A stretch of 64,000 nt of DNA from Terriglobales bacterium (GCA_035573675.1 DATMAB010000018.1:226945-290944), one strand, 5' to 3'; counted from the first letter of the stretch, positions 16,824 to 27,019 are shown. Notes: generated from the letters alone by a model not told the origin. Translations and numbers: made by a program.

Positions 16824-17729
16824 ATGAAGCGCGTCGCGACCGCGGTGGTGCTCATCCCGCTGGTCCTGGTGGCGGTGTTCCGTGCGCCGTTATGGGCCTT
16901 TGCCATCCTGGTCGGCCTGATCGCCTTGTGGACGGCACGCGAATACCTGGACCTTCTGATGCACTACGGTGTCCAGCCATTCCGACGGCTCACACTCATC
17001 CTGATTGCGACCGCCTTTCTGGTTCCACTCGGATTGGAAGGCAGTCTCGGGCAAGCGGACTGGCTTGCTATACCGGTTGTGGCGGCCACATTGGCGGTGT
17101 ACGGTGCGCCCTTTTTCTTTCTCATCGCCGGCTTTCGGCGCGAGAACCTGCCCGGCACCTTGCCGGCAGCCGCACTCTCGCTGTTTGCGTTGCCCTACAT
17201 AGCGCTCCCCTTGCTCTCTGTGGTGCTGATCCGGTTGCTGCCGGCGGGCGCGTTCTTTCTCGCTCTGTTGCTGATCCTGGTCTGGGGAGGCGATATCGCC
17301 GCCTACTACGTCGGCCGGACATTCGGACGTCGCCGGATGGCGCAGCGCATCAGTCCAAAGAAGACGTGGGAAGGTGCCGCCGCTTCGGTCATTGCCGCGG
17401 TCGGCCTGGCAATTGCCCTGGCGCGCTACGCACCCTGGATCGGCCAGTGGCTGAGCCAGTCGCCTCTGGTCTTGAACTTCGGGCCCCGCGGGTTGCAGGC
17501 GCCGCCCCTGTGGGTTCCGCTGCTGCTCGCCGTGGCAATCAACGTCGCTGCCCAGCTCGGGGATTTGGCGGAGTCTGTGCTCAAGCGGGGCGCCGGCGTG
17601 AAGGATTCCGGCGCTTCCTTGCCCGGCCACGGCGGCATGCTGGACCGCATTGATGCCCTGCTCTTCGCGGCTCCTGTGGGCATGGTAGTATTCGTTTTCA
17701 CCTACAGCTACTTCATTCCTCCGTCCTAG
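16824..17729 (+). CDS. cdsA: Phosphatidate cytidylyltransferase (CDP-diacylglycerol synthase)
   Basis: Integral membrane protein of 301 residues with about eight hydrophobic segments. The family signature is at the C-terminus: S-V-L-K-R-G-A-G-V-K-D-S-G then LPGHGGMLDRIDALLF. It converts phosphatidate and CTP to CDP-diacylglycerol in the inner membrane. Three bases separate it from uppS and 16 from dxr, an arrangement common in bacterial envelope operons. Confidence 0.93.
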   Translation: MKRVATAVVLIPLVLVAVFRAPLWAFAILVGLIALWTAREYLDLLMHYGVQPFRRLTLILIATAFLVPLGLEGSLGQADWLAIPVVAATLAVYGAPFFFLIAGFRRENLPGTLPAAALSLFALPYIALPLLSVVLIRLLPAGAFFLALLLILVWGGDIAAYYVGRTFGRRRMAQRISPKKTWEGAAASVIAAVGLAIALARYAPWIGQWLSQSPLVLNFGPRGLQAPPLWVPLLLAVAINVAAQLGDLAESVLKRGAGVKDSGASLPGHGGMLDRIDALLFAAPVGMVVFVFTYSYFIPPS

Positions 17730-17745
17730 CTGCGAGCGACCGGCT

Positions 17746-18945
17746 TTGACCAAGCGCATCGCCATCCTGGGCTCGACCGGTTCCATCGGGAACAGCACGC
17801 TCAGCATCGTCGAAAGCTACCCAGAGCGGTTCGCCGTGGTGTCGCTTGCCGCGGGAGGTAACGTTGAAGCGGCCCTGGCCCAAGCCAGGCGATGGAAGCC
17901 CCGTGTGGTTTCGATGGCCACGGCCGAGGCTGCCGAGCAACTGACGAAGAAACTAGCGGCCGAGGACCTCCAATCCGTTGAGGTGGTCAGCGGGCCGGAG
18001 GGCGCGGTGCAAGTCGCAACCCACCCGGAAGCCGACTTCGTAGTCAGCGCCATCGTGGGCGTGGCGGGTCTGGAGGCCACGTATGAGGCCGTCAAGGCCG
18101 GCAAGCAGGTGGGCTTGGCCAACAAGGAATGTCTCGTAGCCGCGGGAGAACTGCTCACGACCGAGGCGAAAAAGCAGGGCAAGCCGCTGTTGCCCATCGA
18201 TAGCGAGCACAACGCCGTCCACCAGTGCATGCGCGGCGGCCGGCTGGCGGAGGTCCGGCGCGTCTGGCTCACCGCGTCCGGCGGGCCTTTTCTGGACGTG
18301 CCCATCAGCGAGTTTCCCGGCATCACCGTAGAGCAAGCATTGAACCATCCCACCTGGAAGATGGGGCGGCGCATCACCATCGATTCGGCCACGCTGATGA
18401 ACAAGGGCTTCGAGGTCATCGAGGCCTGCCGCCTGTTCGGCCTGCCTCCGGCGCAGGTCCAGGTCCTTGTCCACCCGCAGAGCACGGTCCACTCGATGGT
18501 GGAATTCGTGGACGGCAGCATCCTGGCGCAGCTTTCCCTTACCGATATGCGCCTGCCCATCCTCTACGCGCTCACCTATCCGGAGCGCGTCGCAAGTGAC
18601 CTCCAGATGCCCTTGGGTGACCTTCGTCATCTGGATTTCCGCACCCCGGACGTGGCAAAGTTCCCATGTCTGGCGCTGGCCTACCAGGCGGCCGAGGCCG
18701 GAGGTGCCAAGACCGTGGCCCTGAATGCCGCTGACGAAGTCGCGGTGGCCGCGTTTCTGGACGGCGACATCCGCTTCGACGAAATCCCCCGTACAATAGA
18801 GAGGGTGCTGGATGCAACAAACGCGGCCCGTCCGGAATCTATTAAGCAGGTTCTGGCAATGGACGCCGAGGCCCGCCGACAAGCCCGGGAGCAGGTGGCC
18901 CGCCTGGCCGGCCGCCGTACCGCGGCCTCCCGCGCCGCAAGGTAG
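17746..18945 (+). CDS. dxr: 1-deoxy-D-xylulose 5-phosphate reductoisomerase
   Basis: Protein of 399 residues with a TTG start at 17746 (LTKRIAILGSTGSIG). GSTGSIG is the NADPH-binding loop; NKECLVAAG and PIDSEHNAVHQ give the metal-binding Asp/Glu, and TASGGPF and MNKGFEVIEA follow as in the family. It makes 2-C-methyl-D-erythritol 4-phosphate, the second step of the MEP pathway. ispG of the same pathway lies 3 kb downstream. Length is typical. Confidence 0.95.
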   Translation: MTKRIAILGSTGSIGNSTLSIVESYPERFAVVSLAAGGNVEAALAQARRWKPRVVSMATAEAAEQLTKKLAAEDLQSVEVVSGPEGAVQVATHPEADFVVSAIVGVAGLEATYEAVKAGKQVGLANKECLVAAGELLTTEAKKQGKPLLPIDSEHNAVHQCMRGGRLAEVRRVWLTASGGPFLDVPISEFPGITVEQALNHPTWKMGRRITIDSATLMNKGFEVIEACRLFGLPPAQVQVLVHPQSTVHSMVEFVDGSILAQLSLTDMRLPILYALTYPERVASDLQMPLGDLRHLDFRTPDVAKFPCLALAYQAAEAGGAKTVALNAADEVAVAAFLDGDIRFDEIPRTIERVLDATNAARPESIKQVLAMDAEARRQAREQVARLAGRRTAASRAAR

Positions 18946-18986
18946 AAAACGGGAACTCCGGTAGAATAGAGGTCGTTTAGCGTTCT

Positions 18987-20327
18987 GTGATCGAAATCCT
19001 GTTCAGCAATATCGTTTCGGTGGCCATCGTGCTCGGAATCATGATCCTGGTGCACGAGTGGGGCCACTACGCCGTCGCCAAGCTATTTGGCGTGCGCGTG
19101 GAAGTGTTCTCGGTCGGGTTCGGCAAACGGCTCTGGGGCGTCAAGCGCGGCGACACCGACTACCGCATCAGCGCCATCCCCTTGGGCGGCTACGTCAAGA
19201 TGGCGGGCGAAAACCCCATGGACGAGATCAGCGGGGCGCCCTACGAGTTCATGTCGCACCCGCGCTGGCAGCGGTTGCTCATCGCCCTGGCCGGGCCGGC
19301 CATGAACATCCTGCTGGCTGTAGGCCTGCTCACCGGCGTTTACATGGTGCGCTACGAGCACCCCGTCTTCCTGGACAAACCCGCGCTCATCGGCTGGGTG
19401 CTGGAAGACTCCTCGGCCGCCAAGGCTGGTATCGAAGCCGGGGATCTCATCGTCAAGATCGACGGCATCGAGAACCCGACCTGGGAGCAGGTCTTCCCCC
19501 AGGTGATGCTGAGCCCCAACCAGCCGATTGAAATCACGCTGAAGCGTGGCGATCAGCTCCTGGTGAAGACCATCCGGCCGGACGCCGTGGGGCCCTCGGA
19601 AGTCGGCAGCCTCGGGCTGCTGCCCGACAAGCCCAACACCGTGACCGCTCTGGAGCCGGGATTGCCCGCTGAGAAAGCCGGCATCCAGGTAGGCGACGAG
19701 ATCGTGGGAATGAACGGGATTCCCATGCGGTCCATGCCGGCACTGCAGCGCTATCTGCAGCAGAACCGGGAAAAGCCGGTGGTGGTGAACCTGGTGCGCG
19801 ACCAGCATCAGCTCAATATCACCCTGGCGCCCGTGAAGGCGGAGCTGGAAGGCGAGCAGTTCTATCGCATCGGCATCTACTCCGACCCGCAGGAGATTCA
19901 CCAGTTGCCGTTCGTGGCAGCCCTGCAGAAGTCCATCGAGCAGAACAAGAAATACTCGCTGCTCATCGTGGAGCTGGTGCAGCGGCTGGTGCAGCGGCGG
20001 GTGTCGCTCCGCCAGATCGACGGCCCCATCGGCATCGCCGGAGCGGCCGGCGCAGCCGCTCGCCAGAAAGGCTGGATGCCGCTGCTCACACTCATGGCCA
20101 TGATCAGCCTGAACCTGGGCGTGTTCAACCTTTTCCCCATTCCCATCCTGGACGGCGGCGTCATTCTGATGCTGCTGATCGAGAGCGCCATGCGGCGCGA
20201 CATCAGCATCAGCATCAAGGAGCGCATCTACCAGGCGGCGTTCGTCTTCCTGGTGCTATTCGCGGCCATCGTGATCTACAACGACATCGCCAAGACGCTG
20301 CCCGGGCTGGCCAAGTACGTGCCCTGA
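18987..20327 (+). CDS. rseP: RIP metalloprotease (site-2 protease) RseP
   Basis: Protein of 446 residues with GTG start. The zinc motif HEWGH is in the first membrane helix (residues 23-27), and the third ligand motif NLFPIPILDGG is in the C-terminal part. Two PDZ domains lie between them (about 125-200 and 210-285, G-W-V-L-E-D-S-S-A-A-K-A-G and LEPGLPAEKAGIQVGDEI). It cleaves membrane-spanning anti-sigma factors and signal peptides inside the bilayer. It ends the uppS-cdsA-dxr row, 41 bases after dxr. Confidence 0.93.
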   Translation: MIEILFSNIVSVAIVLGIMILVHEWGHYAVAKLFGVRVEVFSVGFGKRLWGVKRGDTDYRISAIPLGGYVKMAGENPMDEISGAPYEFMSHPRWQRLLIALAGPAMNILLAVGLLTGVYMVRYEHPVFLDKPALIGWVLEDSSAAKAGIEAGDLIVKIDGIENPTWEQVFPQVMLSPNQPIEITLKRGDQLLVKTIRPDAVGPSEVGSLGLLPDKPNTVTALEPGLPAEKAGIQVGDEIVGMNGIPMRSMPALQRYLQQNREKPVVVNLVRDQHQLNITLAPVKAELEGEQFYRIGIYSDPQEIHQLPFVAALQKSIEQNKKYSLLIVELVQRLVQRRVSLRQIDGPIGIAGAAGAAARQKGWMPLLTLMAMISLNLGVFNLFPIPILDGGVILMLLIESAMRRDISISIKERIYQAAFVFLVLFAAIVIYNDIAKTLPGLAKYVP

Positions 20328-20352
20328 GGGCTCGCGCCGTCGGGCTATCAGA

Positions 20353-20386
20353 ATGAAAAGGGGCCGCTGAGATTCAACGGCCCCTT
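20353..20386 (-). terminator. Hairpin terminator after the DUF4382 lipoprotein gene
   Basis: AAGGGGCCG (20358-20366) pairs perfectly with CGGCCCCTT (20378-20386) around an 11-base loop. Read on the minus strand the stem is followed by TTTTCATT, fitting termination of the minus-strand lipoprotein gene; it may also stop plus-strand transcription after rseP. Confidence 0.75.
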
Positions 20387-20409
20387 CCACTTCTGCCGAT
20401 TTCTTCCGA

Positions 20410-21840
20410 CTACGTGCAGCCGGTGAAGGCCAGCGTCTCCGCGGTGAGTGAAGCTGCGGGCGTCACCGTGAGCGACCCGCCACCCGACTGATTACTGGTG
20501 GAGAGTGTCGAGGGGCTGCAACTCTCGGTTCCTCCCGACATGGGCACGAACGCCTTCCCTTCCACCGTGAACACCACCGGGTCGACCGTATTCTGGGTGT
20601 AGGTCGTGCCGCCGGAACTGAACGCGCCCACGTTGGGATGCGCGCCCGGCACCATCACCGTGTAACTGGCGCAAAAGGTGTTGGCGGGACACGCGGCGTC
20701 GGACGCCGTCGGGAAGCTCAGCGTGGTGGCGGACTGCGCCGGCAGAGGCACCGTGACGCTCAGGGGCTGGCCCGGGATGGGCTGCAGCGCCGAGAGCTGA
20801 ATGTCTGCTGCCGTCCCGGCGGCTCCCGTAGTCGTGGTCACCTGGCCGGCGATGGAGGCCGCAGCACCGCCCGTGGTCACCAAAGGCACGTTGCCCAGAC
20901 TGTTGCCCGGCTGGACGCCGGTGGTCACGGTCGCAGCGAAGGCATTATTGGAACCATCCACCGCAGCCACCACCACGTCATAGGTTCCGGGAAGGACCGG
21001 GCAGAAGGTGAACTGGCCGTTGCTGTTCGCCGTGGTCTGTTGGATTACACGGTCGATACCGCCCACGTTCTGCTCCAGCGCCACGACAATCGTTCCGCCT
21101 GAGATGGGCAGGCCGGTCGCGGAATCCACCACCGTCCCGCTGATGGCGTTATTGGTGGTGTTGACTTCACCCGCATGCAGTACTGGCTTCAGCCGGAACT
21201 GACCGTTCCCTTGGATCACGACCGAGGAACAGGCGTTGAAGTCGATGTTCAGCGTCGACGTCTGCCCCTCCTCGACCACAAAATTGCCGCCGGCGAGCTG
21301 CCCGGACGGGATCTTGATGCCGGTCTGCGCTTCGCTGGAGAGCTGCAGCGTGTGCACGCTGCCGTCTGCCGCGAGCACCACGCAGTTGGCGGCGTTGCCC
21401 GTGCACTGGTTCCCGGAAAGCGTCGCACCGGAGTTGTTGTCCAGCAGGATCAGGCGGATCTGCTGGTAGGTTCCCGCCGTGATCTCCGTGCCAGGAGCCA
21501 GCGTCGCCAGGAAGCATTCCGCGTTTCCGGCAGCCAGCAGATCGACCTGGACCGGGTTGGCCGCCAGGTTCGGCGTCAGATTGACCCAGCCCCCGTCCCC
21601 GGCCCCAGCCGAGGAACTGGAGTGAATCCGGACCTCCTTGATGGTTACGTAGACGTGACTGTACGGACCTTGCGGCGCTTCGCAGGTTGCCGGGTCGCTC
21701 ACCTTCACTGCGACCGTGCCGGTCTTGTCGGGATCGATGGTGATCTCACCCTTGCTGCTGCAAGCCAGCAGGACTGCACCCGCAGCCACCAGCGAGAGCA
21801 AAGCCAGAACCACGATGAGTGCGTGTTTTCCCTGTGTCAT
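20410..21840 (-). CDS. DUF4382 lipoprotein with carboxypeptidase-like repeat domain
   Basis: About 476 residues from ATG 21840 (alternative 21855). A lipobox is clear: hydrophobic core then LLAC at about residues 21-24, so it is lipid-anchored. A DUF4382 domain follows (VAVKVSDPATCE, then Y-V-T-I-K-E-V-R-I-H) to about residue 225. Next comes an Ig-like regulatory domain (ISGTVVDSATGLPISGG) and further beta-rich Gly/Thr-rich sequence with Cys pairs to the end. The function is not known; the composition suits a surface adhesin or envelope component. Ends at a hairpin terminator facing rseP. Confidence 0.78.
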   Translation of the reverse strand: MTQGKHALIVVLALLSLVAAGAVLLACSSKGEITIDPDKTGTVAVKVSDPATCEAPQGPYSHVYVTIKEVRIHSSSSAGAGDGGWVNLTPNLAANPVQVDLLAAGNAECFLATLAPGTEITAGTYQQIRLILLDNNSGATLSGNQCTGNAANCVVLAADGSVHTLQLSSEAQTGIKIPSGQLAGGNFVVEEGQTSTLNIDFNACSSVVIQGNGQFRLKPVLHAGEVNTTNNAISGTVVDSATGLPISGGTIVVALEQNVGGIDRVIQQTTANSNGQFTFCPVLPGTYDVVVAAVDGSNNAFAATVTTGVQPGNSLGNVPLVTTGGAAASIAGQVTTTTGAAGTAADIQLSALQPIPGQPLSVTVPLPAQSATTLSFPTASDAACPANTFCASYTVMVPGAHPNVGAFSSGGTTYTQNTVDPVVFTVEGKAFVPMSGGTESCSPSTLSTSNQSGGGSLTVTPAASLTAETLAFTGCT

Positions 21841-22124
21841 TAGAACGGCCTCCATGTGCGCGCCCTGCGCGCGGCGTTTTCGGGGAGGAGGCGGGGAACA
21901 TTCCCGGAAGGGACCGAAAACGGATGTGCAAGCCTACCACCGGATGAGTGCCTGGTAAAACCAGCGCCCGGCCAGGCATGGTCCCAGCTTCCTCGAGTTG
22001 CGGCTCGGCGTGTCGCCGATGCCCGCAGTGCATGCGTAAAGTTACGACAGTCTTAGGATTCAGCAAGATAAGCTCGGGGTTGCCCGCCACAGGCGGCTCA
22101 AAGCCACATGCTAAACTAACGTAC

Positions 22125-23366
<1,242 letters not shown>

Positions 23367-23368
23367 CG

Positions 23369-23485
23369 CTATACCGCCAGGGCGAGGAGTCCCACCGACG
23401 CGACCGCCCACAGTGCGAAGCCCACCACGATCAGCGTGACCCGCACCGCCATGTTGTCGATGATGTGGTTGTATTCGCCGCTCAT
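23369..23485 (-). CDS. 38-residue single-pass membrane protein
   Basis: A very short gene just behind ispG on the opposite strand, start ATG 23483-23485 (an ATG at 23497 would add 4 residues: MVKA). After a polar head (SGEYNHIIDN) one hydrophobic helix covers about residues 14-37 (VTLIVVGFALWAVASVGLLA). The clean polar/helix organisation and lack of low-complexity bias suggest a real micro-protein, but there is no family match to support it. Confidence 0.45.
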   Translation of the reverse strand: MSGEYNHIIDNMAVRVTLIVVGFALWAVASVGLLALAV

Positions 23486-23592
23486 TGCTTTCACCATTCC
23501 TTTACTCCCCGTCCCTCTGCCCTTCTTAGACGGGAATACGCGCGAAAGGTAAGACAGGTTCCTCCCGCCCGGCGAAGCCTGGGACGAAGCGG

Positions 23593-24546
23593 TCAGGCAC
23601 GGTTGCGAAACAGCGAATCCGGCGGCGGCTGGGCGATCGTCTCCAGCTCCGGGTAGTGCCGCACCAGCGTCTCCGGCGCCGCCACCGGCTGGCCCGTGAA
23701 GGAGTGCTTCAACTGCAGCGCATTCACCGTCGCCTTTCCTTCGAAGTGATTGTTGGCGATCACGAACACCAGGTCGGTCTTGGCTGCCACCGAGCGGATC
23801 TTCTTCTCCCAGCCGGCCAGTTCTGCATCGCTGTAGAGGTAGTTGTAGCGGTCGGCGCCCGTGGGACTGTCGAACCACTGGTCGTAATTGCGGCCATGCA
23901 GCCGGATGTAACCAAGCTTTGAGGTGGCGTGGGCGGTCGGCTTGAGCGAGCGCCCAATCAGCGGCTGGTCGATGTTGCAGAACGCCACGCCTCGCTCGCT
24001 GAAGTAGCGCAGGATGCCTTCGTTGTTCCAGCTCGAGTGCCGCACCTCGACCACCTGCGGATATTCGCGGAAGCGCCCCAGCAACCCTTCCAGGTAATCG
24101 CGGTTCTCATTGGTGTTTTTGAAGGAAAACGGGAACTGGATGAGCAGCGCGCCCAGCCGGCCTTCGGCGGCGATCGAGTCCAGGCCCTGCCGCGCCAGGC
24201 TTTCGTCTTCGGCGCCGGGCGCGATCGTGGAGGCCGTCGTGGACTCCACCTCGGCGTGCGGGGAGTGCGTGAACGAGCGATGCAACTTGGCCGTGAACAG
24301 AAAGTCTGGATTGGTTTCGCTTACCTTGCGGCACCACAGCTTGCCCAGCTCCGGCCGGATGTGCCCGTAGAACGACGTGTTGATCTCGATGGTGTCGAAG
24401 TAACGCGCCAGGTAAGCTGCGGGATGCTCTTTCTTCTTCAGGCCCGGCGGGTACACGACGCCTTCCCAGTCCTTGTATGACCAGCCGGCGGGACCGATCA
24501 AGATGCGCACGCGCGATTCACCCGGAGTGTGCAGTCCGGAACTCAT
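23593..24546 (-). CDS. DUF72 (YecE-like) TIM-barrel protein
   Basis: Protein of 317 residues. The DUF72 pattern is clear: ILIGPAGWSYKDWEG near the N-terminus, YFDTIEINTSFYG, PDFLFTAKLHRSFTH, then VVEVRHSSWN and C-N-I-D-Q-P, with YIRLHGRNYD and FVIANNHFEGKAT at the end. The fold is a TIM barrel of unknown biochemical role. It is the most downstream minus-strand gene of the stretch before PilZ gene 1, from which a terminator separates it. Confidence 0.88.
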   Translation of the reverse strand: MSSGLHTPGESRVRILIGPAGWSYKDWEGVVYPPGLKKKEHPAAYLARYFDTIEINTSFYGHIRPELGKLWCRKVSETNPDFLFTAKLHRSFTHSPHAEVESTTASTIAPGAEDESLARQGLDSIAAEGRLGALLIQFPFSFKNTNENRDYLEGLLGRFREYPQVVEVRHSSWNNEGILRYFSERGVAFCNIDQPLIGRSLKPTAHATSKLGYIRLHGRNYDQWFDSPTGADRYNYLYSDAELAGWEKKIRSVAAKTDLVFVIANNHFEGKATVNALQLKHSFTGQPVAAPETLVRHYPELETIAQPPPDSLFRNRA

Positions 24547-24612
24547 GCTTGCATTCTAGCTGCCTGTCCGTGTTCGCGAAGTCCCGCTCGCGCCCGAACC
24601 GCTCGTTCAACA

Positions 24613-24642
24613 AGAAAAAGGGGCCCCGGCTTTTGGGGCCCC
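24613..24642 (-). terminator. Rho-independent terminator after PilZ gene 1
   Basis: GGGGCCCC (24620-24627) and GGGGCCCC (24635-24642) form an 8-bp self-complementary stem around a 7-base loop. On the minus strand it is followed by TTTTTCTTG. It lies 34 bases past the stop of the minus-strand PilZ gene. Confidence 0.85.
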
Positions 24643-24676
24643 AACGGAAAGAAGCTAGCCTGGAGAGGAGCGGCGT

Positions 24677-25030
24677 TTAGGCCTGTGCTACCGGCCATTC
24701 GCCGGGAAAACGATAATCGTCAATGCGGACTGCAACACCGGGCAGGTCCGTTCGGCCGCCGGGTTGCACCTTGCGGACTACCTTGCCCATGCACAGGACT
24801 TCGGTAGACACGCTGCCGATGGCGTCCATTTCGAGCACCAGAACCACTTCCACCGGGGCCGTGGGTTCCAACGTCTCGGCGCCACGCAGCAGCATGCCGG
24901 TGCAGCTCACGTTTTCCGTACGGGCTGTCTGCCAGCCGCCCTTTCCGGATGTGCGGTAGCGAACAGGCAACTGCAGCGCGAACCGGCGCGCCCTGTCCTT
25001 CACTTCAGTTCTGCTTTCGTTTGCTTGCAT
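24677..25030 (-). CDS. PilZ-domain protein 1
   Basis: Protein of 117 residues from ATG 25030. A short polar head leads into the PilZ barrel: RARRFALQLPVRYR, then A-R-T-E-N-V-S-C-T-G-M-L-L with the (D/N)xSxxG c-di-GMP motif intact, and a C-terminal strand AVRIDDYRFP. The arginine motif is R-x-x-R rather than the classical RxxxR, so ligand binding is not certain. Cytoplasmic single-domain receptor or effector. Three related PilZ genes lie within 7 kb. Confidence 0.82.
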   Translation of the reverse strand: MQANESRTEVKDRARRFALQLPVRYRTSGKGGWQTARTENVSCTGMLLRGAETLEPTAPVEVVLVLEMDAIGSVSTEVLCMGKVVRKVQPGGRTDLPGVAVRIDDYRFPGEWPVAQA

Positions 25031-25098
25031 TGGACCGTCCCTGAACTGCCTTTGTGCGGCACCTGGGGGCGTGCCCGAGATTCTTTCCCTGGGCACCA

Positions 25099-25126
25099 AG
25101 AATACGGCCAAGGCCCGTGCTTGCAA
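25099..25126 (-). promoter_or_regulatory. Candidate promoter of PilZ gene 1
   Basis: On the minus strand TTGCAA (25126-25121) stands 16 bases before TATTCT (25104-25099), about 70 bases upstream of the PilZ 1 start. Spacing and hexamers suit a housekeeping sigma factor; not conserved in sequence with the promoters of PilZ 3 and 4. Confidence 0.4.
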
Positions 25127-25167
25127 ATGGCCCGATTGGGGGGTGCGATGGCACGAAGGTGGCAGGC

Positions 25168-25530
25168 CTACGCCCTGCCCATGGGCATATCCGTCGGGAA
25201 CTGATAATCGTAGATGCGCACCGCCAGGCCCGGCATGGGATCGCCTGCGCTGGGAGCGACCCTCCGCACTACTTCTCCGGTGCAATACACTTCCGGGGAG
25301 CTCTCCTCCACCACATCGACTTCCAGGCGGAAGATGACCTCAACCTGGGTGCGGGTTTCCACCACTTCAGGCGTGCGGAACAGGATGCCGGAGCAACTGA
25401 TGTTCTGGCTGCGGGCGTGATGCCACTCCGCCTCCCCAACGGCGCGGTAGCGCACCGGCAGGTCCAGGATAAAGCGACGGGCGCGAGGCTGGCCGCGTTG
25501 CCATTCCTGCTTCAGTTCGGCTGCGTTCAC
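25168..25530 (-). CDS. PilZ-domain protein 2
   Basis: Protein of 120 residues from GTG 25530, which has GGAGGA 5-6 bases upstream; the frame is open further but a longer form would add unrelated sequence with one C-x-x-C. PilZ barrel: RARRFILDLPVRYRAVG, HARSQNISCSGILFR (intact NxSxxG), a middle EVIFRLEVDVVEE and the end AVRIYDYQFPTDM. Close paralogue of PilZ 1, next gene upstream on the same strand, 137 bases apart. Confidence 0.8.
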   Translation of the reverse strand: MNAAELKQEWQRGQPRARRFILDLPVRYRAVGEAEWHHARSQNISCSGILFRTPEVVETRTQVEVIFRLEVDVVEESSPEVYCTGEVVRRVAPSAGDPMPGLAVRIYDYQFPTDMPMGRA

Positions 25531-25801
25531 CCTGTCCTCCAGCCGCGCCCTGGGGAAGAACTCGCCCGGAGCGGAGTGCACTTGCAGGGTAGAGGCGCGC
25601 CCGAAACCGGTCAATCGGATGGCGGTGGAGGGGCGGTTGGCACCAACGTGCCATACCAGCACTGTGCCGCAGAGCCTGCACTGCATGGCCAGCCGCGCCA
25701 GGCGCTGAACGCTCGCGGAGGGCGCACGGACCAGGGTCCCCGGTTGCCCAACGCCGGCTGACTGCATCATAATCTGTGGCCCCAGGGGAGGGCTATTGCG
25801 C

Positions 25802-26251
25802 ATGCAAGGTCTGGCTCCGCTTTCGCCCGGCTTGTTCTCGCCGCATCCCAACCTGAGCGACGCCATCAATCGGAACATCATCCGGTCGGAGGTGGAAGGC
25901 GGCGTTTACCTGGCGGATCTTCCTCCGGAAAGCGGGCTCGAAATCACTACTCAGAACCATTTCTACACTGTCCACCGGCGCGGGATGGGAGAGACATGGA
26001 TCTCGGGACACCCGGATTTCTGTCCGGCTCCGGTGCAGGTGCGCATCTTGGGGTCGAACTGGGGCGGCTCGATGCTCAAGGTGGCGTTCATCGGCCGCGG
26101 CATGCGCCTGGAGTTCCACCACCCGGACTATCGCGTCCCTATCGTGACCTCACGCATTCGCGAGATCCGTGAGATCCGACCCAGCCGCACCGCCACGCCG
26201 CACGCACGCGCGTTCAGCAGGTGCCTGCTGAGTGCTGACGGCTCAGCGTGA
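25802..26251 (+). CDS. Conserved-looking protein of unknown function
   Basis: Protein of 149 residues from ATG 25802, or 151 from TTG 25796; GGGGAGGG lies at 25784-25791. It is divergent from PilZ 2. Sequence is globular and mostly beta: [69 protein letters not shown]. The last dozen residues (CLLSADGSA) are coded by a degenerate repeat region, so the original C-terminus may have been altered. No family recognised. Confidence 0.65.
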   Translation: MQGLAPLSPGLFSPHPNLSDAINRNIIRSEVEGGVYLADLPPESGLEITTQNHFYTVHRRGMGETWISGHPDFCPAPVQVRILGSNWGGSMLKVAFIGRGMRLEFHHPDYRVPIVTSRIREIREIRPSRTATPHARAFSRCLLSADGSA

Positions 26252-26253
26252 GT

Positions 26254-26288
26254 GCGTATCGCTTATGGCTTAGGGCTTTCCGATTTGC
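26254..26288. repeat. Heptamer array between converging genes
   Basis: GCGTATC, GCTTATG, GCTTAGG, GCTTTCC and GATTTGC follow each other in strict 7-base register from 26254 to 26288. The array overlaps the 3' end of the small minus-strand gene (26263) and follows the plus-strand gene stop by 2 bases. Confidence 0.7.
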
Positions 26289-26442
26289 GGTGAGGTGCGT
26301 TCTCCTTGGCGCCGAGGGAGCGCCACCGCTTGGCCCAGGCGCGTATCTGCTCAGCCAGGCGGATTTTTTCCGGCCAGGTCAGCGCTCTTTGTTCTTTCTG
26401 CCACCGGGCCTGTCGCGCCAGCAGTTCTTTGAGCTCATTCAT
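26263..26442 (-). CDS. Small basic helical protein coupled to a nucleotidyltransferase
   Basis: Protein of 59 residues: MNELKELLARQARWQKEQRA, then WPEKIRLAEQIRAWAKRW and a basic tail. It is predicted almost entirely helical and amphipathic. Its start overlaps the end of the upstream nucleotidyltransferase gene by 8 bases, so the two are translationally coupled. The W-P-E-K-I-R-L-A pattern recalls small partners found beside nucleotidyltransferases. The last residues are coded by a heptamer array. Confidence 0.65.
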   Translation of the reverse strand: MNELKELLARQARWQKEQRALTWPEKIRLAEQIRAWAKRWRSLGAKENAPHRKSESPKP

Positions 26443-26944
26443 TGGGGAATCTCTTGTCAAATCGCTGCCACGCCTCGGCCAGGCCGTGCTGCTCCGCCAG
26501 GCGTTTGACTTCCTCACGGCTGACACTGCCCGATTCAAGCAACGCCAGGATGCGCGCGTAGTCCTTGGCCCGGCCCACACTCAAGGCGATCACTGCCAGG
26601 TAATCCGCGCGCACGACCCGCAAGGGAACGCCTTCGAAGTCAGCCGTCTGGGCTCGCTCCACCGCCTCGCGGGTTAACGGGCTGAACACAGGCACGAACT
26701 GCACCGGCCACGCTCCTACTTGGATGGTTTCGCGCTCGGGTTGGAGTCCTTTCGCGGTGCAGAACTCGTAAATGCCGCGCAGCGCATCCACCCGCTCCGG
26801 CTCCGGTACCTCCACCAGCACATCGGCATCCAGGGTGGCTACCGGCTCGGTGTAGCGCATCTGCGCGGTCGCGCCAAACAGTGCGTAGTTCCGGATGACT
26901 CCCCGAGACTGCATCTCGTTGAGCAACTCCGCCAATTCCCTCAC
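26435..26944 (-). CDS. Nucleotidyltransferase-fold protein (AbiEii/MNT-like)
   Basis: Protein of 169 residues. The polymerase-beta-type nucleotidyltransferase core is visible near the N-terminus: Y-A-L-F-G-A-T-A-Q, then VATLDADVLVEV, with the D-x-D metal pair (DAD) and the helix-loop of the AbiEii-like group. The rest (VQFVPVFSPLTREAVERA, RVVRADYLAVIALSVGRAKDY, ALLESGSVSREEV) matches that group's C-terminal region. Members serve as toxins or enzymes of two-gene toxin-antitoxin or housekeeping modules. A small basic protein is coupled downstream. Confidence 0.75.
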   Translation of the reverse strand: MRELAELLNEMQSRGVIRNYALFGATAQMRYTEPVATLDADVLVEVPEPERVDALRGIYEFCTAKGLQPERETIQVGAWPVQFVPVFSPLTREAVERAQTADFEGVPLRVVRADYLAVIALSVGRAKDYARILALLESGSVSREEVKRLAEQHGLAEAWQRFDKRFPNE

Positions 26945-27019
26945 GCCCCGAGTCTACAAAAACCCTTGGAGGGTGTCATTCTGACTCTCCCGCACGTAGC
27001 GACGGACTTACGCCCGTAT

